Of a stretch of 64,000 bases of DNA, positions 12,277 to 24,217 are shown in pieces; position 1 is the first letter of the stretch, and each line of letters starts with the position of its first letter. The notes under the pieces were generated by a model that saw only the letters and a program-made list of their open reading frames with translations, ran no database searches and was not told the DNA's origin. The position numbers and the translations under genes were made by a program. The stretch is from Rutidosis leptorrhynchoides. Its lineage: Eukaryota; Streptophyta; Magnoliopsida; Asterales; Asteraceae. The stretch spans positions 106,264,501 to 106,328,500 of the forward strand of contig NC_092334.1 in NCBI RefSeq assembly GCF_046630445.1. The letters run 5' to 3'.

Positions 12277-12876
12277 TTATTCCGACTCGCTCGTTTCTTC
12301 TTCTTCGGTTTTGGTTCGTTTTGCCAAGTTTCTAGGGATATATGATGTTCCCCTAATACGAGCTGTCGTTTTCCACAACGGTTTAGAAAAACCTGGTGGT
12401 TTAGAGGTTCTCGGGTCATTGTTACAACTTAAGGGCTTCGGGGGTTGACGATACATATAAAGTTCATCGGGGTTGAAATTAGATTTCTCTATTTTTATGC
12501 CCTTTCCCTTATTATTTTCTTTTGCCTTTTTAAATTCAGTTGGGGTAATTTCTATAACATCATCGGAATTCTCGTCGGAATCCGATTCATCGGAGAATTG
12601 GTAATCCTCCCAATATTTTGCTTCCTTGGCGGAAACACCATTGACCATAATTAACCTTGGTCGGTTGGTTGAGGATTTTCTTTTACTTAACCGTTTTATT
12701 ATTTCCCCCACCGGTTCTATTTCCTCCTCCGATTCCTCCTCTTCCGGTTCTGATTCTTCTTCCAGTTCTGATTCTTCTTTCGGTTCTTCTTCGGAAACTT
12801 GTGAATCAGTCCAATATATATTCGACTCTTCGTTATTATTAGGTGAGTCAATGGGATTTGTGCTAGAGGTAGACAT
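12277..12876 (-). CDS. Acidic Glu/Ser-rich protein carried inside retrotransposon A
   Basis: This is an open 199-residue frame starting MSTSSTNPIDSPNNNEESNIYW. Residues about 28-58 are mostly Glu with Ser/Pro, followed by a basic patch (KRLSKRKSSTNR, about 65-76), a second acidic patch (SDESDSDENSDD), and a Lys-rich C-terminal half ending KRTKTEEEETSESE. No enzyme motif or membrane segment is visible and it looks largely disordered. It begins about 210 bp after the LTR end on the minus strand and is the first ORF of the element. I do not recognise a named family. Its strongly alternating acidic and basic patches would suit a chromatin- or nucleic-acid-associated role, but that is speculation. 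The ATG at 12876 is the first in the frame. Confidence 0.65.
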   Translation of the reverse strand: MSTSSTNPIDSPNNNEESNIYWTDSQVSEEEPKEESELEEESEPEEEESEEEIEPVGEIIKRLSKRKSSTNRPRLIMVNGVSAKEAKYWEDYQFSDESDSDENSDDVIEITPTEFKKAKENNKGKGIKIEKSNFNPDELYMYRQPPKPLSCNNDPRTSKPPGFSKPLWKTTARIRGTSYIPRNLAKRTKTEEEETSESE

Positions 12877-13071
12877 CTATCACACAATATCAAACATGTT
12901 AAGTGATTAATATATCACATAATATATACATGTTAATAATATATAGTTTCCAACAAAAATGTTAAGCAATCATTTTTAAAGAAAACACGGTCGAAGTCCA
13001 GACTCACTAATGCATCCTAACAAACTTGATAAGACACACTAATGCAAATTTTCTGGTTCTCTAAGACCAAC

Positions 13072-13083
13072 GCTCGGATACCA
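13072..13083 (-). other. Primer-binding site of A (initiator Met tRNA)
   Basis: On the minus strand TGGTATCCGAGC follows the LTR end after two bases. It differs by two bases from TGGTATCAGAGC, the usual complement of the plant initiator Met tRNA 3' end. Confidence 0.85.
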
Positions 13084-13085
13084 AC

Positions 13086-16000
13086 TGAAATGTCCCGTTC
13101 TTATTGATTAAAAACGTTCCATATTAATTGATTTCGTTGCTAGGTTTTGACCTCTATATGAGACGTTTTTCAAAGACTGCATTCATTTTTAAAACAAACC
13201 ATAACCTTTATTTCATAAATAAAGGTTTAAAAAGCTTTACGTAGATTATCAAATAATGATAATCTAAAATATCCTGTTTACACACGACCATTACATAATG
13301 GTTTACAATACAAATATGTTACATCGAAATCAGTTTCTTGAATGCAGTTTTTACACAATATCATACAAACATGGACTCCAAATCTTGTCCTTATTTTAGT
13401 ATGCAACAGCGGAAGCTCTTAGTATTCACCTGAGAATAAACATGCTTTAAACGTCAACAAAAATGTTGGTGAGTTATAGGTTTAACCTATATATATCAAA
13501 TCGTAACAATAGACCACAAGATTTCATATTTCAATACACATCCCATATATAGAGATAAAAATCATTCATATGGTGAACACCTGGTAACCGACATTAACAA
13601 GATGCATATATAAGAATATCCCCATCATTCCGGGACACCCTTCGGATATGATATAAATTTCGAAGTACTAAAGCATCTGGTACTTTGGATGGGGTTTGTT
13701 AGGCCCAATAGATCTATCTTTACGATTCGCGTCAATTAGGGTGTTTGTTCCCTAATTCTTAGATTACCAGACTTAATAAAAAGGGGCATATTCGATTTCG
13801 ATAATTCAACCATAGAATGTAGTTTCACGTACTTGTGTCTATTTTGTAAATCATTTATAAAACCTGCATGTATTCTCATCCCAAAAATATTAGATTTTAA
13901 AAGTGGGACTATAACTCACTTTCACAGATTTTTACTTCGTCGGGAAGTAAGACTTGGCCACTGGTTGATTCACGAACCTATAACAATATATACATATATA
14001 TCAAAGTATGTTCAAAATATATTTACAACACTTTTAATATATTTTGATGTTTTAAGTTTATTAAGTCAGCTGTCCTCGTTAGTAACCTACAACTAGTTGT
14101 CCACAGTTAGATGTACAAAAATAAATCGATAAATATTATCTTGAATCAATCCACGACCCAGTGTATACGTATCTCAGTATTGATCACAACTTAAACTATA
14201 TATATTTTGGAATCAACCTCAACCCTCTATAGCTAACTCCAACATTAACATATAGAGTGTCTATGGTTGTTCCGAAATATATATAGATGTGTCGACATGA
14301 TAGGTCGAAACATTGTATACGTGTCTATGGTATCTCAAGATTACATAATATACAATACAAGTTGATTAAGTTATGGTTGGAATAGATTTGTTACCAATTT
14401 TCACGTAGCTAAAATGAGAAAAATTATCCAATCTTGTTTTACCCATAACTTCTTCATTTTAAATCCGTTTTGAGTGAATCAAATTGCTATGGTTTCATAT
14501 TGAACTCTATTTTATGAATCTAAATAGAAAAAGTATAAGTTTATAGTCAGAAAAATAAGTTACAAGTCATTTTTGTAAAGGTAGTCATTTCAGTCGAAAG
14601 AGCGACGTCTAGATGACCATTTTAGAAAACATACTTCCACTTTGAGTTTAACCATAATTTTTGGATATAGTTTCATGTTCATAATAAAAATCATTTTCCC
14701 AGAATAACAACTTTTAAATCAAAGTTTATCATAGTTTTTAATTAACTAACCCAAAACAGCTCGCGGTGTTACTACGACGGCGTAAATCCGGTTTTACGAT
14801 GTTTTTCGTGTTTCCAGGTTTTAAATCATTAGGTTAGCATATCGTATAGATATAGAATATGTGTTTAGTTGATTTTAAAAGTCAAGTTAGAAGGATTAAC
14901 TTTTATTTGCGAACAAGTTTAGAATTAACTAAACTATGTTCTAGTGATTACAAGTTTAAACCTTCGAATAAGATAGCTTTATATGTATGAATCGAATGAT
15001 GTTATGAACATCATTACTACCTCAAGTTCCTTGGATAAACCTACTGGAAATGAGAAAAATAGATCTAGCTTCAAAGGATCCTTGGATGGCTTGAAAGTTC
15101 TTGAAGCAGAATCATGACACGAAAACAATTTCAAGTAAGATTTCCACTCGAAATAAGATTGTTATAGTTATAGAAATTGAATTAAAGTTTGAATATGATT
15201 ATTACCTTGTATTAGAAAGATAACCTACTGTAAGTAACAAAGGGTTCTTGATCTTGGATGATTACTTGGAATGGATTTAGAAAACTTGGAAGTAAACTTG
15301 CAATCTTGGAAGTATTCTTGATTTTATGAAACTAGAACTTTTGAAATTTATGAAGAACACTTAGAACTTGAAGATAGAACTTGAGAGAGATCAATTAGAT
15401 GAAGAAAATTGAAGAATGAAAGTATTTTTAGGTGTTTTTGGTCGTTGGTGTATGGATTAGATATAAAGGATATGTAATTTTGTTTTCATGTAAATAAGTC
15501 ATGAATGATTACTCATATTTTTGTAATTTTATGAGATGTTTCATGCTAGTTGCCAAATGATGGTTCCCACATGTGTTAGGTGACTCACATGGGCTGCTAA
15601 GAGCTGATCATTGGAGTGTATATACCAATAGTACATACATCTAAAAGCTGTGTATTTTACGAGTACGAATACGAGTGCATACGAGTAGAATTGTTGATGA
15701 AACTGAACGAGGATGTAATTGTAAGCATTTTTGTTAAGTAGAAGTATTTTGATAAGTGTCTTGAAGTCTTTCAAAAGTGTATGAATACATATTAAAACAC
15801 TACATGTATATACATTTTAACTGAGTCGTTAAGTCATCGTTAGTCGTTACATGTAAACGTTGTTTTGAAACCTTTAGGTTAACGATCTTGTTGAATGTTG
15901 TTAACCCATTGTTTATTATAACAAATGAGATGTTAAATTGTTATATAATCATGATATTGTGATATATAATATATCTTAGTATGATATATATACAGTTAAA

Positions 16001-16523
16001 TGTCGTTACAACGATAATCGTTACATATATGTCTCGTTTCGAAATCATTAAGTTAGTAGTCTATTTTTACATATGTATTTCATTGTTAATACACTTAATA
16101 ATATATTTACTTATCATTTAACATAATTAACCAAGTGTATCAATATCTTAATATGATTCATATGTACCTAGTAAGACGTTGTTATAACGATAATCGTTAT
16201 ATATATCGTTTTCGAGTTTCTTAAATTAATAGTCTCATTTTTATGTATATAACTCATTGTTAAAATACCTAATGAGATACATACTTATAATAAAATCATG
16301 TTAACTATATATATAACCATATATATGTCATCGTATAGTTTTTACAAGTTTTAACGTTCGTGAATCACCGGTCAACTTGGGTGGTCAATTGTCTATATGA
16401 AACCTATTTCAATTAATCAAGTCTTAACAAGTTTGATTGCTTAACATGTTGGAAACACTTAATCATGTAAATAACAATTTCATTTAATATATATATAAAC
16501 ATGGAAAAGTTCGGGTCACTACA
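13086..16523 (-). repeat. 5' LTR of element A
   Basis: This is a 3438-bp repeat from TGAAATGTCCC (13086) to GGGTCACTACA (16523), matching 3067-6489. It should contain the element promoter. Its minus strand near 15468-15451 reads TTTATATCTAATCC, a TATA-like string followed by a CT-rich stretch. Confidence 0.95.
15458..15470 (-). promoter_or_regulatory. Candidate TATA box in the 5' LTR of A
   Basis: Minus-strand TCCTTTATATCTA precedes a pyrimidine-rich region (CTCTCTCAAGTTC downstream). The same string occurs in the LTR of C near 34890-34905. Support is positional and compositional only. Confidence 0.35.
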
Positions 16524-16528
16524 GGATG
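16524..16528. repeat. Target-site duplication GGATG, right side of A
   Basis: This is the second copy of the GGATG found at 3062-3066. Gag of C continues right after it. Confidence 0.95.
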
Positions 16529-17402
16529 CTCCTACAAAGAATTCACTGCCTGCAAACCTTTGGAATTTGATGGAACCGAAGGACCAATTGGATTGAAACG
16601 GTGGACCGAGAAATTCGAATCGGTGTTTGCCATAAGTAAGCGTACTGAAGGAGACAAAGTGAAGTACGCTACGCATACCTTCACAGGTATTGCGTTAACA
16701 TGGTGGAATACCTATCTAGAGCAAGTGGGACAAGATGCTGCTTACGCGCTACCGTGGTCAGCATTCAAGCACTTGATGAACGAGAAGTACCATCCCAGAA
16801 CCGAGGTCAATAAGCTCAAGTCAGAACTTAGAGGGTTACGAACACAGGGATTCGATATTACTTCGTATGAAAGACGATTCATAGAATTGTGCCTATTATG
16901 TCTGAGAGCGTTTGAAGATGAGGAAGAGAAGATCGACGCGTTTGTGAAAGGGTTACCTGAGAGAATCCAAGAAGAAATAAGTTCACACAAGCCTGCCTCC
17001 ATACAAAAGGCATGTCGAATGGCTCACAAACTAGTGAACCAGATTGAGGGAAGAATTAAAGAACAGGCGGCCGAAGAGGCCAACGTGAAGTTAGTCAAAA
17101 GAAAGTGGGAGGAAAATGGTGATAAGAGTCACCAAAACAATAACAACTATCCCAACAATCGCAACATCAATCGCAACTACAACAAATGGCATAACAACAA
17201 CAACAACAACAACAACTACTACTACAACAATCATCCCAACAACAATAACAACCGCAACAACAACAACAATCAGAAGCAGCTATGCCAAAGGTGTGAAAAG
17301 TATCACTCGGGGTTTTGCACCAAATTTTGCAACAAGTGTAAAAGAAATGGTCATACGCGGCGAAGTGTGAGGTCTACGGACCAGGGGTTAACAGAACGAT
17401 AG
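16529..17402 (+). pseudogene. gag of chromovirus C, main part, frameshifted
   Basis: This continues the gag begun at 2912 (YKEFTACKP, then the capsid domain FTGIALTWWNTYLEQ and RMAHKLVNQIEGRI, an Asn-rich linker, and the first zinc knuckle ending CNKCKRNGH). A missing base near 17357 shifts the frame, giving the false tail [14 protein letters not shown]. The second zinc knuckle ([14 protein letters not shown]) is read in another frame and has Phe in place of its last Cys, so it would not bind zinc normally. Confidence 0.9.
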
Positions 17403-20400
17403 GAACAAATGGTGTCGGAACGAGTAATGGTGGAGCAAGTAGTGTCGGAGCAAGTTATGCCAATGTAGTTTGTTATAAATGTGGAAAACCGGGCCACATT
17501 ATTAGAAATTTCCCGAACCAGGAGAACACGAATGGACAAGGCCGCGGAAGAGTTTTCAATATTAATGCGGCAGAGGCACAGGAAGACCCGGAGCTTGTTA
17601 CGGGTACGTTTCTTATTGACAATAAATCTGCTTACGTTTTATTTGATTCGGGTGCGGATAGAAGCTATATGAGTAGAGATTTTTGTGCTAAATTAAGTTG
17701 TCCATTGACGCCGTTGGATAGTAAATTTTTACTCGAATTAGCAAACGGTAAATTAATTTCAGCATATTATATATGCCGGAATCGAGAAATTAAACTGGGT
17801 AGCGAAATATTTAAGATTGATTTGATACCAGTAGAGTTAGGGAGTTTTGATGTAATAGTTGGCATAGACTGGCTGAAGGAGATGAAAGCAGAGATCGTAT
17901 GTTACAAAAATGCAATTCGCATTGTACGAGAAGAAGGAGAACCCTTAATGGTGAACAGAGAAAAGGGCAACACGAAGCTACATCTTATTAGTAATTTGAA
18001 GGCACAAAAACTAATAAGAAAAGGTTGCTATGCTGTTCTAGCACACGTTGAGAAAGTACAAACTGAAGAAAAGAGCATCAGTGATGTTCCCGTCACAAAA
18101 GAATTTCCCGATGTATTTTCGAAAGAATTACCGGGATTACCCCCACATCGATCCGTTGAATTTCAAATAGACCTTGTACCAGGAGCTGCACCAATAGCTC
18201 GTGCTCCATACAGACTCACACCCAGCGAAATGAAAGAATTACAAAGTCAGTTACAGGAACTTTTAGAGCGTGGTTTCATTCGACCAAGTACATCACCATG
18301 GGGAGCTCCTGTTTTGTTTGTGAAGAAGAAAGATGGTACATTCAGGTTGTGTATCGACTACCGAGAGTTGAACAAACTTACCATCAAGAACCGCTACTCA
18401 CTACCGAGAATCGACGACTTATTTGATCAACTACAAGGCTTGTCTGTTTATTCGAAGATCAATTTATGTTCTGGATATCATCAAATGCGAGTAAAGGAGG
18501 ATGATATTCCAAAAACTGCTTTTAGGCCGCGTTATGGTCATTACGAGTTTATGGTTATGCCATTTGGATTGACTAACGCACCAGCTGTGTTCATAGACCT
18601 TATGAACCGAGTGTGTGGGCCATATCCTGACAAGTTTGTCATTGTTTTCATCGATGACATACTTATTTACTCAAAGAATGATCAAGAGCACGAAGAACAT
18701 TTGAGAAAAGTGCTAGAAATATTGAGGAAAGAAAAACTGTACGCTAAGTTTTCAAAGTGTGCATTTTGGTTGGAAGAAGTTCAATTCCTCGGTCACATAG
18801 TGAACAAAGAAGGTATCCAGGTGGACCCAGCAAAGATCGAAACTGTTGAAAAGTGGGAAACCCCGAAAACTCCGAAACACATACGCCAGTTTTTAGGACT
18901 AGCTGGTTACTACAGAAGGTTCATCCAAGACTATTCCAGAATAGCAAAACCCTTAACTGCATTAACGCATAAAGGAAAGAAATTTGAATGGAAAGATGAG
19001 CAAGAGAAAGCGTTTCAATTGTTATAGAAAAAGTAATTACGGCACCAATATTGTCATTACCTGAAGGGAATGATGATTTTGTGATATATTGTGACGCCTC
19101 AAAGCAAGGTCTCGGTTGTGTATTAATGCAACGAACGAAAGTAATTGCTTATGCGTCTAGACAATTGAAGATTCACGAACAGAATTATACGACGCATGAT
19201 TTGGAATTAGGCGCGGTTGTTTTTGCATTAAAGACTTGGAGGCACTACTTATATGGGGTCAAAAGTTTTATATATACCGACCACAAAAGTCTTCAACACA
19301 TATTTAATCAGAAACAACTGAATATGAGGCAGCGTAGGTGGATTGAATTGTTGAATGATTATGACTTTGAGATTCGTTACCACGCGGGGAAGGCAAATGT
19401 GGTAGCCGACGCCTTGAGCAGAATGGACAGATAACCCATTCGATTAAAAGCTATGAATATAATGATTCACACTAACCTTACTACTCAAATAAAGGAGGCG
19501 CAACAAGGAGTTTTAAAAGAGGGAAATTTAAAGGATGAAATACCCAAAAGATCGGAGAAGCATCTTAATATTCGGGAAGATGGAACCCGGTATAGGGCTG
19601 AAAGAATTTAGGTACCAAAATTTGGAGATATGAGAGAAATGGTACTTAGAGAAGCTCATAAAACCAGATACTCAATACATCCTGGAACGGAGAAGATGTA
19701 CAAGGATCTCAAGAAATATTTTTGGTGGCCGGGTATGAAAGCCGATGTTGCTAAATACGTAGGAGAATGTTTGACGCGTTCTAAGGTCAAAGCTGGGTAT
19801 CAGAAACATCAGGTCTACTTCAACAACCCGAAATCCCAGAATGGAAATGGGAAAACATTACCATGGATTTCATCACTAAATTGCCAAGGACTGCAAGTGG
19901 TTTTGATACTATTTGGGTAATAGTTGATCGTCTCACCAAATCAGCACACTTCCTGCCAATAAGAGAAGATGACAAGATGGAGAAGTTAGCACGACTGTAT
20001 TTGAAGGAAGTCGTCTCCAGACATGGAATACCAATCTCTATTATCTCTTATAGGGATGGCAGATTTATTTCAAGATTCTGGCAGACATTACAGCAAGCAT
20101 TAGGAACTCGTCTAGACATGAGTACTGACCTATCATCCACAAACTGATGGGCAGAGCGAAAGGACGATACAAACGCTTGAAGACATGCTACGAGTATGTG
20201 TTATTGATTTCGGAAACAGTTGGGATCGACACCTACCGTTAGCAGAATTTTCCTACAACAACAGTTATCATTCTAGTATTGAGATGGCGCCGTTTGAGGC
20301 ACTTTATGGTAGAAAGTGCAAGTCTCCGATTTGTTGGAATGAAGTGGGGGATAGACAGATTACGGGTCCGGAGATAATACAAGAAACTACCGAGAAAATC

Positions 20401-20434
20401 ATCCAAATTCAACAACGATTGAAAACCGCCCAGA
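17403..20434 (+). pseudogene. pol of chromovirus C up to integrase, broken, then split by D
   Basis: The protease ([12 protein letters not shown], about 17640), reverse transcriptase ([27 protein letters not shown] at about 18648) and the start of RNase H are in one frame to 19027. That frame ends at a TAG and is followed by a one-base deletion. RNase H continues at 19051-19434 ([10 protein letters not shown]) and ends in TAA. A further TAG lies at 19609-19611. Integrase follows in shifted frames with breaks near 19800 and 20125, and the DDE residues remain readable (MDFI, GQSERT region). RT has Asn in [12 protein letters not shown] where A has Asp ([12 protein letters not shown]), hitting one of the catalytic aspartates. 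D interrupts the integrase C-terminal region at 20434. Confidence 0.9.
20430..20434. repeat. Target-site duplication CCAGA, left side of D
   Basis: CCAGA precedes the D LTR start TGTAATGACCC and is repeated at 33304-33308 after the LTR end CCTTTCA. Confidence 0.95.
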
Positions 20435-20615
20435 TGTAATGACCCGGAATTTTTCGACCAAATTATACTTATGAGATTAATATTTATATAAATTAAACCA
20501 TACCAACATGATAAGCAATCCAAATTGTTGAGACTTGTGTTTTTGAAAAGAGTTTTACACAACGTTTGACCGTCCAATATGACCAATGATATCACGAACT
20601 ATATAACATACGATA

Positions 20616-21084
20616 TGTTGGGATTTAACAAGTTCCATAATACTTAAAATCATTCAAGAAATAATATTTGCGGAAGCGTATAAATTACCATTTTAAAACT
20701 TGTAAATCTTTAACCATTTAAAGTTAAATCCCAAATAGGATCAAGTTGTGAAACATACTTACAAATTAAGAGTGGGTTTAGAGATAATACCTCCTCAAGC
20801 TAGTTGAGGGTAGTTTACAAATGTGCAAGATGATGATGAAGATGAAGGCAAGAAAGCTTCTAACTTGAAGCCTCAAATGTGTAATACCCCAAGCTTTTGA
20901 TGCACCAACACCTTCCTTTGTTTGGTTAGGATTTTAGACACTTGATTAACAAGATTACCATGCAAAAACACTCTCTTTTTCCCTCTAAACTGCCACAGCC
21001 AGCAGCTGTGTTTTCAGCAGAAAAACTGCAGTTTTTTTTAGTTTATTGCTTGTTTTCTCACTCACTTGAGTCAAGGAATCCCTT
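20616..21084 (-). repeat. Truncated 3' LTR of E
   Basis: It matches the outer 470 bp of the right LTR (23282 onward) up to GGAATCCCTT, where sequence jumps to gag (AGCCGCCTTTAGC). The two partners share only CTT at the junction, so the deletion probably arose by microhomology. Confidence 0.88.
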
Positions 21085-21789
21085 AGCCGCCTTTAGCTTA
21101 GAAGTGTTATTGTTTTTGGACCCGCCTTCATTGATCGTAAACACGGGTGAAGCCCTTTTACCCATGCTTGCTTCTGCAGTCTTAAGCATGGCATGTAATT
21201 CGCCAATGCTTTTATCCCAACCATTCATATTGTAATTCATTACAAATGTGTCAAACCTTTTTGACAATGAGTTGAGAATGAGGTATGTGGCTAATTCATT
21301 AGACACGTTGCAATTTAGATGGTTCACTCGATCAATAAGGCTTTTCATCTTAAGGACATAAGATGAAACGGATTGGGAGTCGTCCATCCGACATGCATGA
21401 AGCGCTCGAACCATTTCGAAGCGCTCGACACGAGCTTGTTGAAGGAACATCTCCTTCAAATGTGTGATCATGTCATATGCACTATGATGCTCAAAATCCT
21501 TTTGGAGTTCGGGTATCATAGTCCCAAGCATGAGGCAAGAAACTTGCAACGAATCGGTGCAATATTTCTCCCAATAAGCCATGCCTTCCGTATCATCCTC
21601 ATCCGGTTGATCGGGAATGGGGTCTTCCAACACATACGCCTTGTCCTCTAGTTTGAGGACAATTCTTAGATTGCGGAACCAATCCATGAAGTTCGTATGG
21701 TTGAGTTTTTCCTTTTAGAGGATTGACCTCAATGATAGGTTGTTAAAGCTTATTGGTGCGTTCGGAATGTTGTTGTTATTGGCGGCCAT
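21085..21789 (-). pseudogene. gag fragment of Copia element E
   Basis: The start at 21789 (ATGGCCGCC on the minus strand) corresponds to the start of F's polyprotein. An in-frame TAA at 21715-21717 stops it early. The rest is open from 21687 (MDWFRNLRIVLKLEDKAYVLEDP...), the UBN2-type Copia gag domain, to the deletion junction at about 21085. The zinc knuckle and everything after are lost. Confidence 0.88.
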
Positions 21790-23266
21790 CTACAAAATTT
21801 AACAAAGTTTTTTAAGTATCAATTTTAATTTAACGATCAATACCCTTTAAATCCAATTGATATTTATTAAATTATAGAATCCAACGGTAAACCAAATTTC
21901 GGTTAGGTGACCTTTATCCTGTTATTTGATTTAGCTAGGTAGTCATTATATGACAATTGCAATCCTTTTGCAACTTCTAAGTTATGGGATCATGCAATCC
22001 TTTTGCATGACATATTTATCCCATCAACGCCTATTTGTTCCTCATGCTTCGGTGACCCTAAGTTCATGATTTCCAAATCAAGTTGTCCTACTTGTGTAAA
22101 CGTGTAAACTTAACATACAAGTGGTTAGGTGACCTTTATCCCACAAGCATGCGAAATTCACCTTAATCATATTAGTTTGCTCATAACGGTTAGGTGACCT
22201 TTATCCCATTATGAGTTCCCTAATATTTTTAAGTGTTGCACAAAAGGATGGCGTTTAACTTGTTTGCCTTGTTAATAAGGGATTTTAAGTTTTCATTAAT
22301 TCTAGTTTGAGAAAACTTTTATGCCATACACCAACATGCATTTAGTGTATGGTTCATTTGAAATCCATTTTCATGTCTATAAACCATTTTATATATATGA
22401 TCCTAATCATGTTCTTAATAACCGTTTATTAATGTCCTTTTAGCAATTTTTAATTTAACCAATTAAATTGTCGTTTTGCATGTCGTTAATTAATGTATAA
22501 TTTAACCAATTAAATTGCCATTTTGCTTGTTGTTAACTTGTGTGATTAACTTGTAGCATACAAACATACAATCCATAATCATACAATAAACAACCATGCA
22601 TGCAAAACAAATATGTTCACAATCAAGCCATTTTGGTAGACATTTGTTTAGCCGAAAACAAATGCCACCGGATAAGGGGTTATAACACAAAGTAGGAGAT
22701 TTTAAATCTCCCACTTAATCTTGCATCCAAATGCTTCTTCTTGTGTTCTTCAAGTCTTCATCATCTTCATCTTTTTACAAAATATATCCTAATACATTTT
22801 GTCTAAAAAAGTGAAATTACAACCTAATCTATTTTACATACCAAATATAAAATAAATTACATAACCAAAATAATATTATTACATACCAAATGAATAAATA
22901 TTAAATCAACCAAACATGCAACCAAACACAAGGTCAAGGCTTAGATTGTGAACATCATCAACATAAGTGATAGGCAATACAGAATCACAAGTGATTGGAA
23001 ACACAGAATCACAAGTGATCTGCAACACAGAATCACAAGTGATTGGCAATACAGAATCACAAGTGATCGGCAACACAGAATCACAAGTGATTGGCAACAC
23101 AGAATCACAAGTGATCGGCAACACATAATGCAGAATCACAAGGGATTTTGGCCAAAATTACAAACCACTCAAAACCAAAAATTTTACATTCTACTTCATG
23201 CATGTTCATAGAATGTAAAATTATAGTGGGTTTAATAACCATCTCGAAGCATATTTCAACAACTTC
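21790..23266 (-). other. Leader of Copia element E
   Basis: This is non-coding. It carries three copies of GGTTAGGTGACCTTTATCC (21901, 22123, 22188), shared in the same order with F, and the minisatellite at 22965-23139. No protein-coding frame is supported. Confidence 0.6.
22965..23139. repeat. 24-bp minisatellite, about 7 copies
   Basis: The unit is AAGTGATYGGCAACACAG followed by AATCAC. Six good copies and one with a 7-base insertion sit between the primer-binding site and gag of E. The unit is a multiple of 3, so several frames stay open and give 8-residue protein repeats that are artefacts. The matching leader of F lacks this array. Confidence 0.92.
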
Positions 23267-23281
23267 GGCTCTAGATACCAT

Positions 23282-24217
23282 TGTTGGGATTTAACAAGTT
23301 CCATAATACTTATAATCATTCAAGAAATAATATTTGCTGAAGCGTATAAATTACCATTTTAAAACTTGTAAATCTTTAACCATTTAAAGTTAAATCCCAA
23401 ATAGGATCAAGTTGTGAAACATACTTACAAATTAAGAGTGGGTTTAGAGATAATACCTCCTCAAGCTAGTTGAGGGTAGTTTACAAATGTGCAAGATGAT
23501 GATGAAGATGAAGGCTAGAAAGCTTCTAACTTGAAGCCTCAAGTGTGTAATACCCCAAGCTTTTGATGCACCAACACCTTCCTTTGTTTGGTTAGGATTT
23601 TAGACACTTGATTAACAGAATTACCATGTAAAAACACTCCCTTTTTCCCTCTAAACTGCCACAGCCAGCAGCTGTGTTTTCAGCAGAAAAACTGTAGTTT
23701 TTTTTAGTGTATTGCTTGTTTTCTCACTCACTTGAGTCAAGGAATCCCTTGGTTAAAGAGAGTCATGAATATATTGTTTACAAGTAACCAAGCAAGCATG
23801 GGATGTTACCTAGGAGTCCCAAAATCTGCATTCTTGTATCATTTAAATAATAAGTATAATTTATATAAAACTTGTTACATTTTATATAAAACTTGTTATT
23901 AAAGTTCAAGTTATAAATATAGGTTACTTGTACTTTATAAACCAATTTATAAAGTATAACAAAACATAATTATTTATACATATAAATAATCAAATCCTTA
24001 ATATATAAATTGTCCAAACAATTTATCTCAAGTGATAATATTTTAGAAACCCGATTTTCTAAAATCCAAGTGTCGCATATTCGTTTAATGATCCAATAGT
24101 TAAGATCAAATACGTTTAAGGTGTCGGTAAGCTTGTTATTGGGTATGACCCGACTTGGATCATAACATATCAGCCACATTAATTAAATACGTCTCTCGGG
24201 CATACGAAAAACCTACA
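23282..24217 (-). repeat. 5' LTR of E
   Basis: This is a 936-bp repeat from TGTTGGGATT to CCTACA. On the minus strand it is followed after one base by TGGTATCTAGAGCC, a Met-tRNA primer-binding site. Confidence 0.9.

Larger units (their letters stand above)
3067..16523 (-). mobile_element. Chromovirus A (Ty3, Tekay-like), complete, minus strand
   Basis: This is a full-length LTR retrotransposon of 13,457 bp flanked by the 5-bp duplication GGATG. Order on the minus strand: 5' LTR (16523-13086), primer-binding site, acidic ORF, F-box ORF, hairpin leader, gag, protease, reverse transcriptase, RNase H, integrase with C-terminal chromodomain-like segment, polypurine-tract region, 3' LTR (6489-3067). 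The chromodomain-like end and the very long (3.4 kb) LTRs fit the Tekay/Del branch of chromoviruses. It is inserted in gag of its relative C in the opposite orientation. The polyprotein is broken by one frameshift and at least five stop codons, so it is no longer autonomous. The two ORFs upstream of gag are not part of a standard Ty3 element. Confidence 0.95.
20616..24217 (-). mobile_element. Copia element E, internally deleted, minus strand
   Basis: The 3602-bp insertion in D's LTR is bounded by TGTTGGG and CCTACA with CGATA on both sides (20611-20615 and 24218-24222). Minus-strand order: full 5' LTR 24217-23282, Met-tRNA primer-binding site (23280-23267), long leader with a 24-bp minisatellite, gag start, then a jump into the middle of the 3' LTR. 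All of protease, integrase, RT and RNase H are missing. It belongs to the family of F, whose gag is very similar. It is a non-autonomous deletion derivative or a post-insertion deletion. Confidence 0.92.

Noticed and set aside
17481..17672. Arg-rich short ORF between gag and protease of C
   Set aside because: It is an out-of-frame reading of the second zinc knuckle and protease start. The homologous false frame appears at the end of A's gag.
22906..23211. Repetitive ORFs on both strands and a CRISPR-like array
   Set aside because: A 24-bp minisatellite with no spacers of constant length keeps several frames open. It lies in a plant Copia leader, so neither proteins nor CRISPR apply.
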